Shown in pieces: positions 9,945 through 13,676 of a DNA stretch of 13,676 nt. The translations under genes were made by a program, and so were the position numbers. Source of the DNA: Porticoccus sp. (lineage in GTDB: Bacteria; Pseudomonadota; Gammaproteobacteria; Pseudomonadales; Porticoccaceae); NCBI GenBank assembly GCA_002685455.1, contig NYXF01000041.1:4885-18560 (forward strand). The letters are read 5' to 3'. Position 1 is the first letter of the stretch; each line of letters starts with the position of its first letter. Under the pieces are notes generated by a model. That model had not been told where the DNA came from. It did no database searches and saw only the letters and a program-made list of their open reading frames with translations.

Positions 9945-9948
9945 AGGA
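9945..9948 (+). promoter_or_regulatory. Probable ribosome binding site deciding the ftsQ start
   Basis: AGGA at 9945-9948 is the only purine-rich Shine-Dalgarno match in the 48-nt ddl-ftsQ gap. It directly abuts the TTG at 9949, too close to serve it, and stands 12 nt from the ATG at 9961, which is long but usable. This favours the ATG. Confidence 0.4.
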
Positions 9949-9960
9949 TTGAAAATACAA

Positions 9961-10713
9961 ATGAACTATATAGAAAATAGAAGCAATAAGTTCCAGACAA
10001 AAAAAATCTCCTTGCGAGATCGGTTTCGTTGGTTTTTTAGGGGAATAAAAATGCTACCGATTATTATTATGATTATTACTATGATGTGGAGTGCAAAATA
10101 TCTTTTCATTAAATTTAATACACCTATTAATAATGTATCCGTAATCGGCGTGTTTAGTAACATTGAAAAAAAAGAAATTGAGAATTTAATTATACCTTTA
10201 GTGTCCGATGAAGAAATTCTTACTATAGATTTGGTTGAAATAGCCTCTCTTCTTGAGACACACCCATGGATCGAGAAGTCCTTTATTAGGCGTAAGTGGC
10301 CAAGTGGCATAGAGGTAAGGGTAATAGAGGAGGTTCCACTAGCAAGGTGGGGGGATAAAAATTTTCTTAATAGTCGAGGTGAAATATTAGAGATAAATAA
10401 TAGTAATCTAGGGCATTTGCCCCTCCTAAAAGGAGTTAAGAACTCTGAGCGATTGTTGATGAAGACTTATCGAGAAATAGTTTTATTACTACAACCTGCA
10501 AATTTAAAAATTATAGAACTAAGATATGACGATAGAGGTATTTGGAGACTTGCCTTATCAAATGGCCTAGAGATTTTGATTGGTCGCGACCATATAGTTG
10601 AAAAAATACGTCGCTTTTTGATTATATGGATGGCGACTTTAAAAAATAATAGCTCCGATGTGGATAGTGTTGATATTAGATATGACAACGGGATAGCTGT
10701 GAGATGGAAATAA
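9961..10713 (+). CDS. ftsQ: Cell division protein FtsQ
   Basis: Bitopic inner-membrane protein of the divisome that links early ring components with FtsB/FtsL and the FtsW-FtsI synthase. From the ATG at 9961 it has 250 residues (E. coli 276): a basic cytoplasmic tail (about 1-30), one transmembrane helix (about 31-50, MLPIIIMIITMMWSAKYLFI), a POTRA domain (about 57-125, INNVSVIGVF to the EVRVIEEVPLARW block) and a periplasmic beta domain ending VDIRYDNGIAVRWK. The last motif matches the E. coli VDLRYDSGAAVGW segment, but the hydrophilic tail that follows in E. coli is missing. A TTG at 9949 is an alternative start; AGGA at 9945-9948 is adjacent to it but lies 12 nt before the ATG. FtsQ is poorly conserved, so the call also rests on its place between ddl and ftsA. 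Confidence 0.93.
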   Translation: MNYIENRSNKFQTKKISLRDRFRWFFRGIKMLPIIIMIITMMWSAKYLFIKFNTPINNVSVIGVFSNIEKKEIENLIIPLVSDEEILTIDLVEIASLLETHPWIEKSFIRRKWPSGIEVRVIEEVPLARWGDKNFLNSRGEILEINNSNLGHLPLLKGVKNSERLLMKTYREIVLLLQPANLKIIELRYDDRGIWRLALSNGLEILIGRDHIVEKIRRFLIIWMATLKNNSSDVDSVDIRYDNGIAVRWK

Positions 10714-10809
10714 AAAATTGCATAGAGATCACAAGCAGCCACTTCGTTATCTCTGAAAAATTTGAAATACAAAATAATATTTATACTTATCAAAAAATGA
10801 GGTTTATTG
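10714..10809 (+). other. ftsQ-ftsA intergenic region
   Basis: This is a 96-nt AT-rich gap, the longest before ftsZ ends. It contains an imperfect inverted repeat (10724-10732 against 10746-10754), a TATACT hexamer at 10782-10787 and the GAGG ribosome site of ftsA at 10799-10802, 7 nt before the ATG at 10810. A 37-codon ORF (10704-10817) bridges it. There is no T-run after the repeat, so it does not look like a terminator. Confidence 0.6.
10762..10787 (+). promoter_or_regulatory. Weak candidate promoter ahead of ftsA
   Basis: TATACT at 10782-10787 matches five of six bases of the sigma-70 -10 box in an AT-rich stretch. The only good -35 candidate, TTGAAA at 10762-10767, is just 14 nt away, shorter than the usual 16-18; at normal spacing the hexamer is poor. 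In E. coli, extra promoters for ftsA and ftsZ lie within this part of the cluster, which makes a promoter plausible but not shown. Confidence 0.25.
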
Positions 10810-12048
10810 ATGGCTAATTCAAATGAAGAACAAATGATTGTAGGTTTGGATATTGGAACTTCAAAAGTTGCTGCTATTGTGGGGGTGCTCAGTCCAGAAG
10901 GAACTTTGGAGATAATAGGAGCAGGATTGCAGCCATCCTCTGGATTAAAAAAAGGAGTAGTTGTAAATATTGAGGCTACTGTAAATTCAATACAACGTTC
11001 TATTGAAGAAGCTGAATTGATGGGGGATTGTGATATACGTTCTGTGTTTGTAGGTATTGCTGGCAGTCATATCCGAAGCCTCAATTCTCACGGGATAGTT
11101 GCGATTCGCGATCAAGAGGTACTCCCTTTAGATATAGAGCGAGTTATCGATGCAGCAAGGGCTGTAGCTATTCCTGCTGATCAAGAAATTCTTCATGTCC
11201 TGCCCCAAGAGTACATCATCGATAACCAAGAGGGGGTTCATGAGCCATTAGGTATGTCAGGTGTGCGGCTTGAATCTAAAGTACATTTGGTTACTTGTGC
11301 TGCAAACGCTGCACAAAATATCAAGAAATGTATTCGCAGATGTAACTTAGAGGTCGACGATATTATTTTAGAACAACTTGCATCAAGTTATGCTGTTTTA
11401 ACTGATGATGAAAAACAACTTGGAGTTTGCTTGGTAGATATAGGTGGTGGTACGACTGATATAGCAATTTTCTCTGATGGTGCAATTCGTCATACTGGTG
11501 TAATACCGATAGCAGGTGACCAAGTTACCAATGACATTGCTCATGCACTTCGAACACCAACCGCTCATGCAGAAGAATTGAAAATAAAATATGCATGCGC
11601 ATTAGCAAAGCTAACAGCCGCTGAAGAGACTATTAAAGTACCGAGCGTTGGTGATCGACCTCCCCGAGACTTATCCAGACAAGCACTAGCAGAAGTGGTT
11701 GAGCCAAGATATGAAGAGCTATTTTCTTTGGTTCAAGCAGAACTACGACGCAGTGGGTTTGAGGATTTAGTAGCAGCTGGAATGGTTTTGACTGGAGGTA
11801 CTTCAAAAATGGAGGGTGTAATTGAGCTTGCAGAAGAAATTTTTCATATGCCAGTAAGGGTAGGGTGTCCACAAAATACAAAAGGACTCTCAGAGATAGT
11901 TAATAACCCAATTTATTCAACTGGTGTAGGCTTAATTTTATATGGAGAGCAGCAGCTTTTAGAGGGAGCAACTCCAGGTAGTGCATCTAAAAATAGTGGA
12001 AAGGGTTTAATGGGCACAGTTAGGAGTTGGTTTCAAGATAGCTTATAA
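10810..12048 (+). CDS. ftsA: Cell division protein FtsA (actin-like membrane anchor)
   Basis: Actin-family ATPase that tethers FtsZ filaments to the cytoplasmic membrane and recruits later divisome proteins. It has 412 residues (E. coli 420). The nucleotide-binding motifs are VGLDIGTSKVAA (11-22), VDIGGGTTDIAIF (209-221) and VLTGGTSKMEG (326-336); the FtsA-specific 1C region (about 80-160) carries HVLPQEYIID and GMSGVRLESKVHL. The C-terminus ends in an amphipathic stretch, KGLMGTVRSWFQDSL, after a flexible linker, as expected of the membrane-targeting helix. The ATG at 10810 is preferred over the adjacent TTG at 10807 because GAGG at 10799-10802 is 7 nt upstream. The ftsZ start follows 31 nt after the stop. 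Confidence 0.97.
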   Translation: MANSNEEQMIVGLDIGTSKVAAIVGVLSPEGTLEIIGAGLQPSSGLKKGVVVNIEATVNSIQRSIEEAELMGDCDIRSVFVGIAGSHIRSLNSHGIVAIRDQEVLPLDIERVIDAARAVAIPADQEILHVLPQEYIIDNQEGVHEPLGMSGVRLESKVHLVTCAANAAQNIKKCIRRCNLEVDDIILEQLASSYAVLTDDEKQLGVCLVDIGGGTTDIAIFSDGAIRHTGVIPIAGDQVTNDIAHALRTPTAHAEELKIKYACALAKLTAAEETIKVPSVGDRPPRDLSRQALAEVVEPRYEELFSLVQAELRRSGFEDLVAAGMVLTGGTSKMEGVIELAEEIFHMPVRVGCPQNTKGLSEIVNNPIYSTGVGLILYGEQQLLEGATPGSASKNSGKGLMGTVRSWFQDSL

Positions 12049-12065
12049 ACAACTTAGGGTTAAAT

Positions 12066-12072
12066 AAGAGGT
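12066..12072 (+). promoter_or_regulatory. Strong ribosome binding site of ftsZ
   Basis: AAGAGGT at 12066-12072 lies 7 nt before the ftsZ ATG (12080). It is one of the best Shine-Dalgarno matches in the window, comparable to that of ftsW, and fits the high FtsZ level that cells need. ftsA and ftsZ do not overlap, so ftsZ can be translated independently. Confidence 0.7.
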
Positions 12073-12079
12073 AATAGTT

Positions 12080-13264
12080 ATGTTTCATATAGTTGATAAT
12101 AAAACAGATAGTGCAGAAATCAGGGTAGTGGGTGTAGGAGGTGGGGGAGGTAACGCACTAAAACATATGATCAATAGTGGTGTTACTGGAGTTCAATTTA
12201 TATGTGCAAATACAGATGCACAAGCTCTCCAAGATGTTGATGCTACAATTTTACAAATAGGAGATGGACTCACCAAAGGCCTAGGAGCTGGAGCTAACCC
12301 AGATATTGGAAGACAGGCAGCAATAGAAGATAGGGAACGCATTTCTGAAGCATTAGTTGGTGCTGACATGGTTTTTATTACTGCAGGTATGGGTGGAGGA
12401 ACTGGAACTGGAGCCGCGCCAATCGTTGCAGATATAGCAAAAGATTTAGGAATATTAACTGTAGCTGTAGTTACCCGTCCTTTTGTTTGGGAGGGAAAAA
12501 AGAGAATGACTGTTGCTGAAGAAGGTTTAAAGGAACTCAAGGATAAGGTGGATTCACTTATAACAGTACCAAACGAAAAACTTCTCGAAGTTTTAGGGAG
12601 ATCTGCAAACTTACTTACTGCATTTGGTGCAGCAAACGACGTTCTTCTCGGAGCAGTGAAGGGAATCGCTGATTTAATGATTAGACCCGGCCTCATTAAT
12701 ATGGACTTTGCAGATGTTAAAGCTGTTATGTCGGAGATGGGTCAGGCCATGATGGGAACAGGTGAGGCATCGGGACTTGATAGGGCAGTTGAGGCAGCTG
12801 AGAAGGCTATTCAAAGTCCATTACTAGAAGATATAAATTTACAGGGCGCAAAGGGTATCTTGGTCAATATAACAGCTGGTGAAGATGTAACATTAGGAGA
12901 ATTCAATGATATTTTGGAGAAAGCTAACGACTTAAGTTCTGAAAATGCCACCGTAGTTGTTGGGACTGTGATCGATCCTTCCTTGGAGAACACTTTAAGA
13001 GTTACAGTTGTTGCTACAGGCTTGAGTGTTGAAGAAAAACCATTATTTATTCCAGTAGAGATAGACTCGGAAAAATCTGAAGAAGAAATAAATAAAGGTA
13101 AAATTTCTACAGCAGGAGAAATAAATTGGGAGGATATTGAAAGACCCACTATACTTCGTAATGGTAGTAAATTTTCTGAGACAGATGATGATGCTAACAA
13201 TATCGAGAATAACTCAGATAATTACCTAAATATCCCAGCATTTTTGCGCTCTCAGGCTGATTAA
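12080..13264 (+). CDS. ftsZ: Cell division protein FtsZ (tubulin-like GTPase)
   Basis: Tubulin-like GTPase that polymerises into the Z ring at midcell and organises septal wall synthesis. It has 394 residues (E. coli 383). Motifs are [11 protein letters not shown] (17-27), ANTDAQAL (43-50), the GTP signature GGGTGTG (105-111), [13 protein letters not shown] (131-143), [17 protein letters not shown] (173-189), and the T7 synergy loop NMDFAD (207-212), whose Asp209 supplies the catalytic carboxylate of the neighbouring subunit. After the globular core (about 315) comes an acidic, Asn/Glu-rich linker, then the C-terminal peptide [14 protein letters not shown] (381-394), the docking site for FtsA and ZipA. 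This peptide closely resembles E. coli DYLDIPAFLRKQAD, which supports a gammaproteobacterial source. Confidence 0.98.
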   Translation: MFHIVDNKTDSAEIRVVGVGGGGGNALKHMINSGVTGVQFICANTDAQALQDVDATILQIGDGLTKGLGAGANPDIGRQAAIEDRERISEALVGADMVFITAGMGGGTGTGAAPIVADIAKDLGILTVAVVTRPFVWEGKKRMTVAEEGLKELKDKVDSLITVPNEKLLEVLGRSANLLTAFGAANDVLLGAVKGIADLMIRPGLINMDFADVKAVMSEMGQAMMGTGEASGLDRAVEAAEKAIQSPLLEDINLQGAKGILVNITAGEDVTLGEFNDILEKANDLSSENATVVVGTVIDPSLENTLRVTVVATGLSVEEKPLFIPVEIDSEKSEEEINKGKISTAGEINWEDIERPTILRNGSKFSETDDDANNIENNSDNYLNIPAFLRSQAD

Positions 13265-13308
13265 TGTAGTGTATTATCTAAGATCAAAAAAAATTAAAGG
13301 TTTGTTTG

Positions 13309-13337
13309 TGCACTCTGTAATAAGAGCGTCTTATAAT
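13309..13337 (+). promoter_or_regulatory. Candidate sigma-70 promoter for lpxC
   Basis: A perfect TATAAT lies at 13332-13337. At 17-nt spacing the -35 position (13309-13314) reads TGCACT, only three of six consensus bases, while A/T-rich sequence at 13285-13297 could act as an UP element. It would start transcription near 13344, leaving a leader of roughly 65 nt before lpxC. In E. coli lpxC also has its own promoter between ftsZ and lpxC. Confidence 0.5.
13320..13334 (+). repeat. 15-nt palindrome overlapping the lpxC -10 box
   Basis: ATAAGA-GCG-TCTTAT has two perfect 6-nt arms around a 3-nt centre. Its right arm shares three bases with TATAAT at 13332-13337. The location suits an operator; it could also be a chance dyad, since AT-rich DNA yields such arms easily. 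Confidence 0.45.
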
Positions 13338-13409
13338 AATTAACGGGGTTTATGTTTGGGTTGAACGTAAATTGGTCTGTTACTGTGAAGTATCCTGGAA
13401 AACTAAAAG

Positions 13410-13676
13410 ATGATGAGACAGCGAACACTTAATAATATGATACAGGCCACTGGAATAGGCCTTCATACCGGAGAAAAAGTTTTCCTTACACTCCACCCAG
13501 CGCCAGAAGATACAGGTATTATTTTTCGTCGTTCTGATTTAGAGCCAGTAGTAGAGATTAATGCTAAAGCAGAAAATGTTGGAGATACTATGTTATCTAC
13601 AACTTTAACTAAGGGCGAAGTTCGTGTGTCAACAGTTGAGCACTTACTATGAGCAATGGCTGGTCTTGGTATAGAT
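13410..13676 (+). pseudogene. lpxC: UDP-3-O-acyl-GlcNAc deacetylase LpxC, 3' end outside the window, in-frame TGA at codon 81
   Basis: LpxC is the zinc-dependent cytoplasmic deacetylase that catalyses the first committed step of lipid A synthesis. The start [20 protein letters not shown], then [26 protein letters not shown] and STVEHLL, follow Pseudomonas LpxC closely, and His78 in VEHLL is the position of a zinc ligand. Codon 81 (13650-13652) is TGA, but the same frame continues AMAGLGID to the window end, where relatives read VEHLLSAMAGLGID. A serine codon TCA has therefore apparently become TGA; no bases were gained or lost. Since lpxC is essential in nearly all Gram-negative bacteria, a sequencing or assembly error near the window edge is at least as likely as a true nonsense mutation. 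I label it pseudogene only because the frame as given is broken. The first of two tandem ATGs (13410) gives the usual N-terminal length; no good ribosome site is visible. Confidence 0.85.

Larger units (their letters stand above)
13265..13409 (+). other. ftsZ-lpxC intergenic region
   Basis: This 145-nt gap separates the division genes from lpxC. It holds an A-run (13286-13293), a candidate lpxC promoter (-10 at 13332-13337), a 15-nt palindrome on that -10 box, and a 26-codon ORF (13352-13432) running into lpxC. No GC-rich hairpin with a T-run is present, so I see no intrinsic terminator for the ftsZ transcript, and lpxC may also be read from upstream. Confidence 0.6.

Noticed and set aside
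12193..12696. Antisense ORF of 167 codons opposite ftsZ
   Set aside because: It mirrors the highly conserved GTPase domain of FtsZ; its Pro/Ser/Ala-rich composition is what reversed FtsZ codons give. A second antisense ORF at 12811-13200 is rejected for the same reason.
13265..13409. Intrinsic terminator after ftsZ
   Set aside because: The inverted repeats are short and AT-rich, and no T-run follows; the A-run at 13286-13293 has no stem before it.
13649..13676. New gene starting at the ATGA overlapping the lpxC stop
   Set aside because: An ATG at 13649 opens another frame, but the LpxC homology continues in the original frame after the TGA, so the ATGA is a by-product of the substitution.
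1..13676. Undescribed system, mobile element, CRISPR array, tRNA or ncRNA
   Set aside because: The window is filled end to end by recognised dcw genes. I saw no repeat array, transposase, tRNA-like segment or insertion scar, and the largest gap is 145 nt.

Overview
The window is a continuous stretch of the dcw (division and cell wall) cluster of a Gram-negative bacterium, all on the + strand: murE (5' end outside the window), murF, mraY, murD, ftsW, murG, murC, ddl, ftsQ, ftsA, ftsZ, and the beginning of lpxC. The order, with murC followed directly by ddl and lpxC directly after ftsZ, is the arrangement known from Pseudomonas and Escherichia. The proteins read as gammaproteobacterial: the FtsZ tail closely resembles the E. 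coli tail, MraY has the same length as the E. coli enzyme, and the LpxC start resembles that of Pseudomonas. The DNA is AT-rich (by eye, GC in the 30s of percent; not computed) and very compact, which suggests a small-genome or free-living oligotrophic gammaproteobacterium. The species cannot be named from this sequence.

Layout. 1-7553: murE, murF, mraY, murD, ftsW and murG, joined by ATGA overlaps, 1-5 nt spacers or a 20-nt overlap. 7550-9912: murC and ddl. 9961-13264: ftsQ, ftsA and ftsZ, where spacing loosens (48, 96 and 31 nt). 13265-13409: a 145-nt intergenic region with a perfect TATAAT -10 box overlapped by a short palindrome. 13410 to the end: lpxC, interrupted by an in-frame TGA at codon 81. 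The two largest gaps (ftsQ-ftsA and ftsZ-lpxC) are both under 300 nt.

How the genes work together. MurC, MurD, MurE and MurF add L-Ala, D-Glu, meso-diaminopimelate and D-Ala-D-Ala (made by Ddl) to UDP-MurNAc. MraY moves the product to undecaprenyl phosphate (lipid I) and MurG adds GlcNAc (lipid II). FtsW polymerises lipid II at the septum, positioned by FtsQ and by the FtsA/FtsZ ring. LpxC commits UDP-GlcNAc derivatives to lipid A and so balances outer-membrane synthesis against wall synthesis. murB is not between murC and ddl, so UDP-MurNAc formation is encoded elsewhere.

No mobile element, CRISPR array, RNA gene or unknown system was found; this is an ordinary housekeeping region. The points that deserve a second look are the in-frame stop in lpxC (13650-13652), the out-of-frame ATGA left at the ddl-ftsQ junction, a 37-codon ORF that exactly bridges the ftsQ-ftsA gap, the palindrome on the lpxC -10 box, and substitutions in the MurE GKGHE motif and the MurF P-loop.
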